A stretch of DNA of 64,000 nucleotides from Ryuthela nishihirai (GCA_038380435.1 JAWZYU010000010.1:47154135-47218134); one strand, 5' to 3'; shown: positions 20,777 through 32,600, numbered from the stretch's first letter. Numbers and translations are program-made. The notes: generated by a model not told the origin, from the letters alone.

Positions 20777-22240
20777 AAAATTATTTTCATCTTCAGCGGC
20801 TACTGAAAAGGCTAACTCTCCTTTTTTATATCCTTCACTTTGATGTGAAGCATTTTGAGAGTAAAACCTTATGGTACACGATAATCTAGTTTTCCTTTTT
20901 TTGTCCTATTCCTTTTATCGTTGGCCCCTTCGTAGTAGATAAACCACTTCTTCTTTATATGTTGCGTATCCAAACTAACTAAGCTGTTCATCAAAAATTA
21001 ATTTGCATTCAAGAGCCATAAGAGAATGTCCATCAAGAGCGGAACAAAGAAAGCTTCTCATGACAGGAAGGTGAAGAAACTGTCATCTGCAGTTTAAAGA
21101 AAATCTCCTACGTTAAACGTATTCACGTCAAGTTGCTTTCGCACGGTTTAAAACTTCACCACGACGACCGGCGCTTTTATTTAATTAATGCAAACAACAG
21201 TGCTGTGACGTGAAGATTGGGAAGCAAAAGTATTTGACTGAATAATATATTATACTCGTATAAGATTGAAGAAGAAATTCCAGATACTAAGCACGACCGA
21301 GGAACAATCACCCGACGCGTAAAAATTGCTGATGGATTAGGTAAAGGCAGCAAATAATTCACAGGAGGTTGTTTCGTTTCAAAAATTTAAAATTCTAAAC
21401 TTGCCCAAAGTAGTTTTAACTTAAGAGTAGCTAAAAAGAAATGCTAATTAGTTATATTTTAAACTTTGCTTGATGAATATATCTACTAGTTTATATTTAA
21501 GAATCGTAACATTTAGTTTCATTCTAGGACAAAACCTAAGTCAATGATGTGCTTTCTAAAAGCGAGTTTGGTTTCATTGTAGATTTTTTTTAAATATTTA
21601 TTTCTCTTTTGCATATATATTTTCTGCCTTTCTATATGCAATAGTATACATGGCAGCTGACAGAGGAGATCCATCGAAAAAAATTCTTAATAATACTGAA
21701 AAGAAAATATCATTTACATTTTTACATAATCCTCCCCTCACTTTTACATCAATGAAAATGCATAAAACATTTTCGTCATCCCCCCCCGGTCTAGCACCAC
21801 CTAAATATTGTAAAATAGCATTTGTTACCCCTTCTGCAAATGTTTCTGTTAATACTGCTCATGGGGGCCTATTCAGAATATATTAAGCCCTAATTCAAGG
21901 AGTGTATTGAGTCCTATTTAATGGAGTAAGATTGGGTCCTTCCATTTTCTTCCGTACTACCTCTTTCTGCTGCCATTTCGATAATAAACATAGAGTTATG
22001 ATTAATTTCATTCTGTTTTGAAATATATTTCGAGAATTTATCGAAAAACTTCAGTTCGTTTGTGGTACGTAAAGTTGCCCTTTTTATTCAAAAAGTGCAG
22101 TTAAAAAACCAAGATATATAAACCTTTTAAATGTTTACAATTTCTGGTTAATTTCCCCATATTTATATTTAGTAATATACATATATATATATGTGTGCAT
22201 TTTTATTAGTTTACTTTGTAGTTTTTAGTAATATCAAGTA
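20777..22240. other. Interval with a partial GGATCT-family match
   Basis: A diverged copy of the GGATCT-family body may lie at about 21,700-21,810 (CCTCCCCTCACTTTTACATC, AAAATGCATAAAACATT, then a C-rich run). No gene recognised. Confidence 0.4.
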
Positions 22241-22440
22241 TACAAGGTGGTACAAAAAGAAAAAAAGAGACTACGTCAATTAAAATTTCGTTATTGAAAC
22301 ATTACAGAAATCATACGTAGTTCCCATCAAATTCCGCGTTAGCCCTAACGCACCTCTCCATTGTCGTCTTCCGTGCTTCAAAACGTTTTCGGAAGTCCTC
22401 TTTGGGAATGCTTTTTAGGTGCTCTGTCGTATGTTTGTTT
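22241..22440 (-). pseudogene. Mariner-type transposase C-terminus, remnant
   Basis: Reading the minus strand from about 22,438 to the TGA at 22,310-22,312 gives a mariner-like tail: LKSIPKEDFRKRFEA, then MERCVRANAEF before the stop. Full-length mariner transposases of the D,D34D type end with just this arrangement (a small hydrophobic-acidic helix, a Phe-x-x-x-Phe motif, a Trp/Arg-rich stretch and a Cys followed by a GEYFEG-like motif). The end of the element is TACAAGGTGGTACAAAAAG at 22,241, an inverted-terminal sequence with the family's usual TACAxxGTG start. Catalytic and DNA-binding domains are missing; sequence to the right (22,441-22,680) is not recognisably transposase. Confidence 0.65.
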
Positions 22441-23838
22441 ATGTGTTACACGTCGTCAAAATGGGTCCCTTTTCATAAGGATGGGTGTTTCATCGTTGTG
22501 ATTTGATTTCGGACCAAAAATCGCTTCACTGATAATGTTGAATGAGATGAAGCTTTGTCCTAATGAATACATTCGTTGATGAACATATTTCTTCCGATCA
22601 CACATTTTCCCCAAGGATGATAACACAGGTCTTAAACAAATTAGCGTAACACAGACACTATTCAACCAATTCGAAAATACAAGCGAATATTAGAACCATA
22701 AATAAACGGCCTAAAGGGGAGTATAATCTGTTGATTGCTGAAGTAGATATTACGTAAGCTATATGAGGAGTAACGTTTATATTTTGCCTTAGCTCTTAAT
22801 ACACCAAAAATATTAATTAAGTGCAAAATATTAATTAAATACAGAATAGTATTATTATGTTGCATAGAAAATGCTTGAAAAGTTAAACTGACATGTAAAT
22901 ATATTTTTTCGAAAAAAGGATAACACATGATCTTGACTAATGATACTTTTGATCAAAAGACGTAGCAAGAATCTTGAAACTTTAAGACTCCAATTCTGTT
23001 GTAGCGGATAAATGTTGTTTAAGATAGCACTCTTTGGCAGTAGCTGTCCTCTCTAGTATCCGAGAGATTGAAGCAGTAACATTTAATCAAAAAAGTGCAA
23101 GATCCCGGACATAGAGTAGACAGCTTTTTCCCCTTTTTTCACATCTAACATACCTCTGAAGATACGGGGATGTGACAAGCATTTGACAGGAACAGCGACC
23201 ACGTGTTTGCCCATCTCTTCAAAGACTCTATCACATGGATCGTTTGAGAGAGGGTTTGGGCTTCAGCTATATGCCACCAGTGGTGATCGATAGTCGCTTT
23301 GTGCTCTTCTTGGCACGAGAAGCGAATACTCCCTTAAATGACGAAAAAATATTATATCATGCTTACGCGTGTTTGTACATTCTGTGGTGTGACAGAACAA
23401 AATGAGAATTATCTACAAGACAGCAGCAGTGGCGGTGAGGAAAGATATTTTAATAATCAGAACAATTCCCACCACACAACCAAATTATGCCGAAAACAAT
23501 CAAAAATATCAAAAATAACAAAGGGCTGTCCATTAGTCATTTTAAATACCTTGCGGTTATTTTTTGGCTATTGTGGTTGTGTTAGTATACGAAAAAAATA
23601 AAGCAAATTTACATGAATATATTTTGCAAGAATATTTTTAAATGATGAGTAGAACAAAACGAAAAAAATACATATATGCGTAACTTGGAATAAAGCTTAT
23701 GTAAGGCAAGGTTGCCGATTATCGTTATATCTCTAATTCTCTGTGATAACTATTTTAATACTTTATAAAATAGTGAGAAACTTGATGATGACTTTGAGAA
23801 AGATGTTTCTTTTGTGCGAGAGTTTCTCCATGTGCGGG
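22441..23838. other. Interval with no recognised feature
   Basis: Several short frames (for example 22,662-22,928 minus and 23,338-23,601 plus) without recognisable domains. Confidence 0.5.
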
Positions 23839-24196
23839 AGTTGGGTTACCTCTGAGCCGCACTATTTTGCACACAATGGGCTAAATGGCCAGGTCACAAG
23901 CACACCGAAGGTTAGGGGAGTGGACCCACTGGAACAGCTGTTGTGTTAGATGGTAGTCAAATCATCCAGCGTGTTCTTTAACGTGCATAGGGTATGTCTC
24001 TCCCACATAAGGGCCGAGACTTAACGTCCCATTCGACGGACGGCGACATTTCCAAGCCCATTGGTTCCCCTACTGACTGTAGGCAAGGGGGGGGGGGAGT
24101 TTTACGGAAATAAATCTCAACGCTGATCCAGCGGACTCGAACCTCTGAACTGCAGATTACGATCTGTCCCGTTACCGACTGAGTCACCTCCGCCCA
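23839..24196 (-). mobile_element. SINE-A, full length
   Basis: Inverted copy: tail complement GTTGGGTTACCTCTGAGCC at the left; body; tRNA-like head at the right with the B box (GGACTCGAACCTC in plus orientation, about 24,134) and A box region CCGACTGAGTCACCTCCGCC. A run of G (24,088-24,098) has expanded inside it. Confidence 0.9.
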
Positions 24197-24425
24197 CCAC
24201 GTGCAAGGATTAATGCATAAAAGTGAGTTTAACAATTATGTAGGCATCATCTTTTTTTTTCTTCTTCAAGCTTGTTCAGAGGATACAGGAACCGAATGTG
24301 TGGCACATTTTCCTTAATTATCACAAGTACAAAATAAAATAAAGCTTATGTAAAACATTTTGTGTTGTTTATTTAAGTATCACGGTATTAAGAACCTTGT
24401 TACAGAGTTTGGATACTATTATCAC

Positions 24426-24869
24426 GGGTTGGACTGTTTCACCCCTGAGAGGCACTTCTGTGCCCACTATGGGCTAAATGGCCAAGTCACCAGGACCCTG
24501 AAAGATCAGAAAGGTTGGGGAAGGAGTTGAATTGTTTTATTTTTGTGCGGTCACAAAAATCCTCAAGGACTCAGAAAAGGTTGGGGAAGAGGACCAGTAG
24601 ACAGTTGTTAGGAGACAGATGGAAGACTTCCGTCAAGGCCATTCAGCGTGTTCTTAAACGTACACAGGACATGGCCTTTCCTGAACACGAGGCCAAAGCT
24701 TTATATCCCAGCAGACGGACAACGTTTTTCCAATCCCATTGGTGTCACCTACTAACCGATGGCAGGGAGTTTTGCGGAGATGAATCTCAGCACTGATCCA
24801 GATGGGACTCGAACCTGGAACAGCAGATTACGAACCTGGTGCGCTACCGACTGAACAACCCCTTCCCCA
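24426..24869 (-). mobile_element. SINE-A with an internal duplication
   Basis: Complete inverted copy from GGGTTGGACTGTTTCACCCC to ACTGAACAACCCCTTCCCC. About 60 bases longer than its relatives because the segment GGTCAC...CAGAAAAGGTTGGGGAAG occurs twice (about 24,484-24,531 and 24,549-24,592). A SINE-B follows after 65 bases. Confidence 0.9.
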
Positions 24870-24934
24870 GGAACAACAGGCTACAGACAGATGGAAGCCT
24901 CTCATCCAAACATCCAGACTGGACCATTCCGTAG

Positions 24935-25112
24935 CAGAGTGTTTGGCGTGCTTGACCAGTAATCAAAGGCACCTGGATAACACATGGATGTTTTCCTTCT
25001 TTTGTTGTCCTGCTGAATGACACGATTCCTCACAGATTTTATCTACTGCGAATTAAACTTACAGGCTCCTATTGAACTACTGTGGAAAGTAACTGCTTGA
25101 GGGTAATTTATT
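24935..25112 (+). mobile_element. SINE-B, diverged
   Basis: Head GCAGAGTGTTTGGCGTGC and AGTAATCAAAGGCACC replace the usual A-box region. The B box is destroyed, while the body (CCTGCTGAATGACAC, CAGGCTCCTATTGAACTACT) and the end (GCTTGAGGGTAA) remain. Confidence 0.8.
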
Positions 25113-25263
25113 ATACAGTTACCTTCACCTCTTAGCGAACTACAGTTGAGCATGAGGAAGAAGAAACACAGCACGCACTTTTCATTTAATGCAAAGTTAC
25201 AGCGTATCCAGAAGTAGAGCGTGAAATAATACAAAATATTTCTGAATTTACGTCACAGCGACG

Positions 25264-25784
25264 TACACTGCCTGTCATTATGAACACTGCATTGTCCGCG
25301 AAGTGCCATGAAACATGGTAATGTATGAAACATTTGTTACTGACGTAAGCATTCTACGTCACTACAAAGTCCAATGAAGACGCAAAGGCATGTAAAAAAG
25401 ATGATTTGACTAACTTCGAAAGGGGGCTCATTGTTGGAGCGCGATGGGCAAGAGCATCCGTAACAGAGATGATGAAACGGCGGAAAATCAGGGGGGCACA
25501 TTATCCCAAGTGTATACGAATGGCGGCGATTTCAATAAACATTGGCCAATTGCAGCAAATGCGGGAGGAAAAAAATCTCTGACAGATAGGGACAAGCATT
25601 TGTTGGCACGAATTGTACGACAAAATAGAGCTGCTAGACTTCCTCAGCTGAGAGAGATGACCACTAGCAGTACTTCGAAAGCCATTTCAACCAGAACTAT
25701 GAGCTGAGAATTGAAAACTTTGAAATTTGGGAATTAGTTTTGGCTATTAGGTAGGTGTACATAATAATTTGGTCAGTCAGTGTA
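25264..25784 (+). mobile_element. Internally deleted Tc1-like element with transposase N-terminus
   Basis: The ends are inverted: TACACTGCCTGTCATTATGA at the left against ATAATTTGGTCAGTCAGTGTA at the right, each with terminal TA. Between them, from about 25,408, one frame gives DLTNFERGLIVGARWA followed by ASVTEMMKR, the start of a Tc1-type transposase (its first helix-turn-helix, which binds the terminal repeat). The reading then drifts through frame changes to about 25,640 and jumps to the element's right end, so the catalytic D,D34E domain is deleted. It is a non-autonomous, roughly 520-bp derivative. Its right end recurs alone at 18,790-18,888, and its ends resemble those of the MITE at 42,737. 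Confidence 0.75.
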
Positions 25785-25882
25785 AGTGCGAATAATATTT
25801 CGACGATAGAGGATTTTGTTTCTAAGTCCTTGGCGACGCAAGTGCGGAAGATATATATATCGGTGATCGGCTGTACCAGAGC

Positions 25883-26134
25883 TGGATCTATGGTGGGAGG
25901 ACAAGAAAGACAGGACCCCCCCCCCCACGTTGGCAGTGAGGGCAATGGAGGTGAAAATGCCAAATTCGTGACTCTCTCATTTTTCAATGCATTTTTAAAG
26001 ACCTCTAAAGCAGAGGGGAAAATATTATATTGAAATGAAATCCAGTCTCTTGCCCCCTCCCCCCTTACTTTTTCCCGACTCTATTTCATCACCGGCCATC
26101 CCTAAACACATCCCTTTATTGTTTTTTAGATCCG
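25883..26134. mobile_element. GGATCT-family MITE copy
   Basis: Starts CTGGATCTATGG and ends TTTTTAGATCCGGG, so the termini are inverted relatives. A C-run (25,917-25,925) and body blocks TTTTTAAAGACCTCTAAAGC and AATCCAGTCTCTTGCCCCCT agree with the 44.0- and 63.5-kb copies. Confidence 0.7.
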
Positions 26135-26935
26135 GGACTATGCAGTTCTAATAATGATTTGGGAAAATTATGTTCTTACGAAATCATAGTTTATCATCAA
26201 AAATTGTCCCCACCATTAAACAAAGGCATTAATACCGTCCCATCAGACGTTGAGGTCCGGTTTTTTAACAGAAAATGGGATCATCCAAAGGGGAAATAGG
26301 GTACCAAATTTGGGAACATTTGATCAAATATCTGTGGAATTAAAGTTGACAGAATTCTGTCGAAACGGTGATAAAACTCTCCTAATAACTTCCGTAGTAT
26401 AATTAAACTGATGCACGCGCTGGCGCCAGAACCCCTTAGTGGAAGGACATAATCTCTATAAATGGAGCCTTCCCGTCCGCCCATATATATATAATGTGAT
26501 AATGATTCCTTTTCGAATTCGGAGCTCTAATATAAATAAATTTATATTTAAGTATGTGATGATTTAATATTTGTATGGTTATGCTCCAAAATATTTTATT
26601 GTACCAAAATTTGCTTCATTATGCTCAACAAACAGAAGTAAAATACATATAGTTGCGCATTGACTAACAATTCATGTATTAGCAACTTTCTTCTTGTTTT
26701 TGAATATTAATAATTAATCACTAAACTGGCAGAAAGCAGTAAATCGTAAAACAAAAATTGCCAAGGTATCTCTACGGTGACGTAAACACTTACAAACAGC
26801 CTGTCTGAACACACTTTAGGAGAACAAGCTTGTACAACTTAGCAGCCTTTTAGTAAATGCTGAGTTTAAGGTATTTACGTTTTTCGAGAAAAGAACTGTT
26901 TGCTTTTCTATATTATATTTGTTTTAAGACTGGTA
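26135..26935. other. Interval with one shared unnamed segment
   Basis: TTTGGGAACATTTGATCAAA (about 26,309) and the following TATCTGTGGAATT pair with 11,187-11,220. The rest is not recognised. Confidence 0.4.
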
Positions 26936-27222
26936 GGTTGGTTTGGGTTGTTTAACTTTGAGTGGTATTTCATTTTCACACAATGGGCTATATGGCCAAG
27001 CCACAAAGACCCCAAGGGCTCGGAAAAGGTTGGAGAAGGGGGGGGCCAACTGGACAGTTGTAAGGGGACAGATGAAAGACTCCCGTTAAAGCCAACAACG
27101 TGTTGTTTATCGTGCACAGATCATTATATGGTTTTGCTGCACACTGAACCACGGGTTTACGTTCGATCCCACCGCGGCAGACTTCCCAAGCTCATCGGTG
27201 TCATCGTTCTGATTGCGGGCAG
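26936..27222 (-). mobile_element. SINE-A, head-truncated and diverged
   Basis: Inverted copy from TTTGGGTTGTTTAACTTTGA to ATCGGTGTCATCGTTCTGAT. The body is complete; the tRNA-like head is missing at the right. Confidence 0.85.
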
Positions 27223-27254
27223 GCTATTAAATTAAATCATTAAAAAGAACACTC

Positions 27255-27440
27255 AAATAGAGTCAAATATGATATCGGATCTCGTAATCAGCCTTAGTAA
27301 CACTTTACATACTGAACATATTTTTAAAATCGAGATTAAAATAGATTTGATTGATATCTTTAATTTTTCTTTAGACATATTTTTCGTTCAAAATCATATT
27401 GAAGAAGTTATTGAGCCTTGAATATGATTTTCTATTGAGA
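27255..27440. mobile_element. Foldback MITE, half element
   Basis: Corresponds to the right half of the 13,577 element (CTGAACATATTTTTAAAATC, GAAGAAGTTATTGAGCCTTG). The left half is not found. Confidence 0.55.
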
Positions 27441-27548
27441 TAACATGGAACTGTTTCCATGTTTCTGTCCAGTACTTGTATCTCATCTAAAATGAAAATT
27501 TTTAACTATCTCTAAAAACAAAAACAAAAGTTGAATATAGAGTATATA

Positions 27549-27641
27549 TACAGTCGTATCAGAATACAGACCACCTATACAGACCACCTACCATAGTATA
27601 TGTATGGTAGGTGGTCATATTATTCTGAGACGACTTTGTAT
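27549..27641. mobile_element. Small imperfect palindromic element
   Basis: TACAGTCGTATCAGAATACA at the left pairs with TTATTCTGAGACGACTTTGTA at the right, and GACCACCTACCATAGTATA pairs with TATGTATGGTAGGTGGTC at the centre. ACAGACCACCTA is duplicated in the left arm. The TA-bounded, CAGTCG-like ends suggest a miniature Tc1/mariner derivative. Confidence 0.7.
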
Positions 27642-28600
27642 ACAAACAGCGTAAAGTACAAACATGAACTCATTTTTATTTAAAATGACCTGAAATTAAA
27701 TATTGCTATTATTTGCAATTTCTAATAAAATTAATGTGAAAAAAATAAACACTTTTAAATAAGGCACAGAGGAACACTGCAAAAAAAATACAGGAGAAAA
27801 AAACGTAAAATAATTTGTTACACTTGAACTTACGGTAAGATAACATCATCATGCTGCTGAATCTGTGCATCACTTGGAAAATCTCGCTGTGTTGCCATTA
27901 CATTACATACAGATTCAGTAAGTTTTCTATATGTGAGCATTTTTATTGTCAGCCAGGAAGGACAAAGTTACCACTGCTTCCTTTGCAGCAGCGGAAACTG
28001 GAGCTGCTGCGCCCTTTCTTGCAAAATCTCACTCTGCACTCGACACATGTATTACGTTGCTGACCTGACAAATTTCACACGTATGAGACGTGTCCATTCT
28101 CAATTCGGAAGTATAAATGTAACACTCCTTCCTTTCACCTGCGGGGAAACGGAATGCCTGCATCCTTTCCAGGATGAAGCCGATCCCACTGTTATTATCA
28201 TCCATCAAGATTGTTGTAAATAAAATCGCGAAACCGGTTCTTATTTGTGTTACTGGCATTTCGTTTAGGCGTTACTTAATATTGAATAAAAGAAAACTTG
28301 CATCGATTAAAATGCGATTTTGAAAGATAAGCCACTTGCAATTAACAGTCATAAAGACCGCAAGGGATCGCAGGAGATGTCCCGTAGAAAATGAACTCAA
28401 TTAAATAATTATTAATTAATATTAATAATTACTTAATAATAAATATAAATTATTGATTTAACGCCATGAGCGTGAGTGACAATTATTAAATTCCAACAAA
28501 TTAGGCAACTTAGTTATCCGTTTCCCAACATAGATGGCGACACGAGCGAATCAAGTAAAAAAAGGAGGGAAAGTTTATAAGTCACACTAGCTGAAAAAAA
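27642..28600. other. Interval with a GC-richer, coding-like patch
   Basis: Between about 27,850 and 28,250 composition rises and frames of 70-96 aa exist on both strands. On the minus strand a Cys-x2-Cys (TCEICQ) is present, but I recognise no complete domain. The remainder is AT-rich. Confidence 0.35.
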
Positions 28601-28607
28601 ACAACGC

Positions 28608-28695
28608 TAGCTGTTGATGGTGCAGTGGTTAGCACGCCTGGCATGTTGCTGGGTAGTGGTGGATTCGAATCCCATTCACTGTAAAACGAATTTAA
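28608..28695 (+). mobile_element. tRNA-like head of a third SINE type
   Basis: GGTGCAGTGGTTAGCACGCC looks like an A box and GTGGATTCGAATCCC (28,658-28,672) is a good B box for RNA polymerase III. Flanks do not form a tRNA acceptor stem, and the sequence runs directly into a SINE-A tail. It is more likely a SINE relic than a tRNA gene. Confidence 0.55.
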
Positions 28696-28708
28696 GAACA
28701 TTGGATAT

Positions 28709-28852
28709 GTTGGGTTATTTTACTCCTGAGCGGTACTTTTTTTTGCACACAGTGGGCGGAATGGCCAGATCACATGGACTCCTACGGTTCAGAGAAAGTT
28801 GGGGATGGGACCCACTGGACAGCTGTTAGGAGATGGTAGCCTCCCGTCAAGG
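28709..28852 (-). mobile_element. SINE-A 3' fragment
   Basis: Inverted 3' part only: GTTGGGTTATTTTACTCCTG through GCCTCCCGTCAAGG. Head and central part are absent. Confidence 0.85.
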
Positions 28853-28914
28853 TGGGGTGCCCTTACATCATTTGAGTGATCTGTAAATATATTATGTATT
28901 AAAGCAACAAAGTA

Positions 28915-31702
28915 CACCCAATTCTGTGTTTTTTTACCCGGATTTCTTTACAAGATTTTAATTTAACATGGTTTAGAAAAAAATCCCTATTCTCTTTTCA
29001 CACGATTTATTTTAATCTAACACGGTTCAAACGGTTCCTTTTTAAAAATCTCCATTTGAATTTAATTCTGAAAAAATATTCCTATTCTAGAAAACCTTCC
29101 TAGAATTTACATTTATAACAAAGATGCCATTTTTATGGTCACATTTTTCGAAGTAGGTTTAACTTTGAAAATGTACTATAGATACACATTTTGTGCATTA
29201 AAATCCCCAAAATAAAAACTACACTAACATAACTACACAACAAGATTTCTCTATTTTATTTTCTATTTTATGGAAGAATTGTACGAAACCTATTTCATTC
29301 GGAATAAAGTGGCAACATTTGTGTTCCGGGAATTCCCCTCAATTTTATATTCAATTCATGCGTTAGTCTTGGTCTCTCATTTCGTGTTTAAAGTTAGAAG
29401 TGTTTAGATTAATAGAAGAAATCGAAAAAAAAAATGGTTTGTTTTTTAAGTTTTGTGTGCGTAATATAAATTTATTAAATTTTGCTGATAGGTAATTTAC
29501 AATTTTTCATCATCTGATTTATTAACTACAATTCAAATATTTTTCGTAAGCATTACCACGATGTCGGATAATTCAACTATAGAAAAGGAAAGTTATCTGT
29601 TGGGATACTAAGATCCAAATTTTAGATCGTCTTGCAACTGGAGAAGGTTCAACATCCATAGGTAAATATTTCGGTTTGAACGAAGCTACCGTAAGAACCA
29701 TCAAGAAAAATGAAGATGCTATTAGAAACCTGTGCTTTCTGGAACAAAATAGAGCACTAAGTCGTCATCGTACTCCAGAGATATTGTAAAAGTGAAGATG
29801 GAAAAGACACCAGTAATGCGGATAGAAGATAATTCGCAAAAAAGAATACCTCTAGACGAAAATACCATCAAACAGATGGCATTACGAATATATAAGCCGA
29901 TACAAGAAATGGAAACAACCACATCAGCTCAGTTAAACAAAAATGATGAATTTTCTGCAAGTACAGGTTGACTTGCAAGATTTCTTCAAAGACACGCGTT
30001 TCATAATGTAAGGATAAAAGGTGAAGTTGCATCTGCAGATGAGCTGGCTGTTAAAGAATTTTGTCGAAAATTAGCCCAAATCATTGAAGATGTTGGATAA
30101 ACTCCTGATCAGGTTTGTTTGGAATGCAGATGAAACTGGTCTTTTTTGGGAAAAAAATGCCGAGTAGAACCGAAGTAGCAAAATCACAAAAAACTGTTGG
30201 TGGCTTTAGAGCAGCTAAGAACCATGTGACCTTTCGATTTTGCACCAACGCTTCAGGAGATCGTATATTAAAACCGCTGCTCATCCATCGATCCCTAAGA
30301 CCACGGTCAATGAAAGGTGTAGATTTGAATAAATTGCCAGTGTATTGGATGGCAAACAAAACAGCCTGGGCTACAAAAGAAATTTTTAATAAATGGTTCC
30401 ATAAATGTTTTGTTCCATAAGTTAAACGTTATTTGAAGGAAAAAAAATCGCAAATTTAAAGTTCTGTTGATTATAGACAATACGCCTGGCCACCCTGTTT
30501 TAGAACACCCAAATGTGCAATTTTGTTTTCTGCCGCCTAATTAATCCTTAATACAACCACTAGACCAGGGTATAATTGCCACATTTAAAACTTAATACGT
30601 AAAACGAACATTCCAATACATTTTGGATAAACTAAATAAGGATAAAACACTAACAGTTATTGATGTGTGGAAGAAATTTCTATTTTAGATTGTATCAGAC
30701 ATGCTGGATTGACGTTTTCAGAATTAAAACCATCATCTTTAAACGCATGATGGAAAGCTATTTGGCCAGAATGTGTAAAACGCAAAGATTCTGTACCCCG
30801 AAATACGACTGAATATCCTAATACCATCACTTTAGCACATGCAGTTGGTGGAGAGGGATTCGATGATTTATCGTTTGCAGATATTGATGAATTACTAGTT
30901 GACAAAGTTCTTAGCGAAGGTGAAATAATAGAAGTTGTCCTTGAGACTCCTGATGAAAAAGAAAAAAGTGATGGTGATGAAGAGGTTCCACTCACTGCAG
31001 GTTTAATTAAAGAAAGGCTTCAAATGGCTAGTAAATTGAAAAGTCATTTTCTTACACATGATCCCATTGTCGAACGAGCTGAGCAATTAAAACGTGAAGT
31101 CGTGTGTGGCGCGTTATCAAGAATTATACAAAGATCCAATCAAAGTACAATCTCAACGATTGGTTACAGAGTTCGTTGTCAAAACTAATCAAACTTCAGA
31201 ATAACTGGAAACAAGTGATAATTTTGTTCCCCATGCCACAGAGAGCATTTCACCATTGGATTATGAACACGACCAAAATGTTTCAAGAGATGAAAGTGAT
31301 TTAATTCCAGTCTTACGCAAACGAATCAGTATATTGTCAGAAAGTTACAACTGATAAAATCTAGGTAATAAGCATATGTAAGTCATATTTTTGTACTTTT
31401 GTATTCTTGAATTAGTGACATATTATTTTCTTTATGAAGGATAATTTACTTTACATATGTACATATAATTAACTTTATAAGTTTATAAAATAAAAAATGT
31501 GTTTAAATGAATAAAAATGAAATAAATATTTAAGTAAAAATTTTGATATGAATTGTTTTAAAACAACTTATTATTTGTACCGGATTTTCACGTCTGGAAC
31601 CAATCTTCTATTTTTTCATATGCACTGTATTTTTTTTAACACGATTTTATTTTGCACGGTTTTTTCGGGAACCTCTCTACCGTGTAAAAACAGAATTGGG
31701 TG
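28915..31702 (+). mobile_element. Complete Tigger-type (pogo superfamily) DNA transposon
   Basis: The boundaries can be read exactly. TA (28,913-28,914) precedes CACCCAATTCTGTGTTTTTT, and the inverted end TAAAAACAGAATTGGGTG runs to 31,702, followed by TA (31,703-31,704). The element is 2,788 bp. Its single gene is the transposase pseudogene at 29,562-31,352. The left non-coding part repeats the terminal theme (TTTAACATGGTTT near 28,967, TTTTAATCTAACACGGTTC near 29,012; TTTTTTTTAACACGATTTTA near 31,632), consistent with extended inverted sub-terminal repeats. Confidence 0.9.
29562..31352 (+). pseudogene. Tigger transposase, inactivated
   Basis: The protein would cut and rejoin DNA at the element's inverted ends. 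Domains appear in the proper order, though split by frameshifts and stops. A CENP-B/psq-like helix-turn-helix lies at about 29,610-29,730 (LDRLATGEGSTSIGKYFG, then EATVRTIKKNE). A Tc5-type DNA-binding domain follows (LARFLQRHAFHNVRIKGE, then ASADELAVKEF, from about 29,972). The DDE integrase fold comes next: ADETGLFW at about 30,128 (first Asp), LLIIDNTPGHP at about 30,470 (second Asp) and QPLDQGII at about 30,556 (third Asp). A tail follows to about 31,350. All three catalytic aspartates are still legible. Damage includes a frameshift after the first codons, TAA or TGA stops near 29,968, 30,097 and 30,541, and a shift near 30,120. The longest intact piece is 101 codons (30,115-30,420). Confidence 0.9.
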
Positions 31703-31802
31703 TATTTGAAAAATGAAAATTATAATATTTCATTAGTACCAATCAAACTGAAATAAACTCTAATTATCATTTTCACTGTTCCCAAATGAAACTTCATGAG
31801 GT

Positions 31803-32600
31803 TCACATTTAACCACCAAATTTTCCTATTTCTTTCATTAATACTTCGTTGCAATATTCGCTTGAAATTTTGGAATTTGCAATCTTTTTCACAGTTAGAG
31901 GACGCAATTATAGTGTTCGAAAGATTTCGAAAGTATGAATCGTAATATTTTATCAATTCGTATCTAATCCTAAAACGATTTTTTTCATTTATCTCTAAAT
32001 ACAAAGAATTATCTGATAAAACAAAATAAAAGTGTTTTTTCATCGTCCTCAGGGTCCAATAGGTCAATTTATTGTTGCCAATGGAAATATCATGGCATTC
32101 ATATTCTACCACCAAAATTTAAAATTTCTAGATTAAATACGTCGTTAGTAATATTTGTTTGAAATTTTAGAATTTGAAATTTTCTTCACCGTTAGAGAGC
32201 ACAATTATAGTTTTCGGAAGATTTAAAAAGTGTGAATCATAATATTTTATGGATTCCTATTTGACCCAAAAAGAATTTTCATTTATCTCAAAAAACAAAC
32301 AATTATGTGATAAAAGTAAAAAGGTGTGTTTCCTACCCTTCTGGGTCTAAGGGGTCAACTCATTGTTGGCAATGAAAACTTCATGACCGTCACATTCCAC
32401 CAGCAAAATTTCAAATTTCTAGCATAAATACATCCCTTGCAATATTCGTTTGAAAGTTTGGAATTTTTACATTTTTCCACCGCTAGAGCTTTAGAAATAT
32501 ATAGATAGCTTTAGAAAGATTCTGAAAGTGTGTATCGTAATATTTCTTCAATATCTATTCAACACAAAAATAATTTTTAATTTATCTCTGTAAACAAAAA
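31803..32600. repeat. 294-bp unit in about three tandem copies
   Basis: The landmark GCAATATTCGYTTGAAA begins at 31,851, 32,148 (as GTAATATTTG) and 32,439, giving spacings of 297 and 291. Each unit also has CACCACCAAAATTT upstream, an ACCGTTAGAG block and GAATCGTAATATTTTAT downstream. The array ends near a CAGACGGACAGACAGACGAC run at 32,612. The 131-aa minus-strand frame over the first unit is incidental. Confidence 0.85.

Noticed and set aside
31720..32115. 131-aa minus-strand frame
   Set aside because: It lies over the first 294-bp tandem unit, has low complexity, and the corresponding frame is not open in the second and third units.
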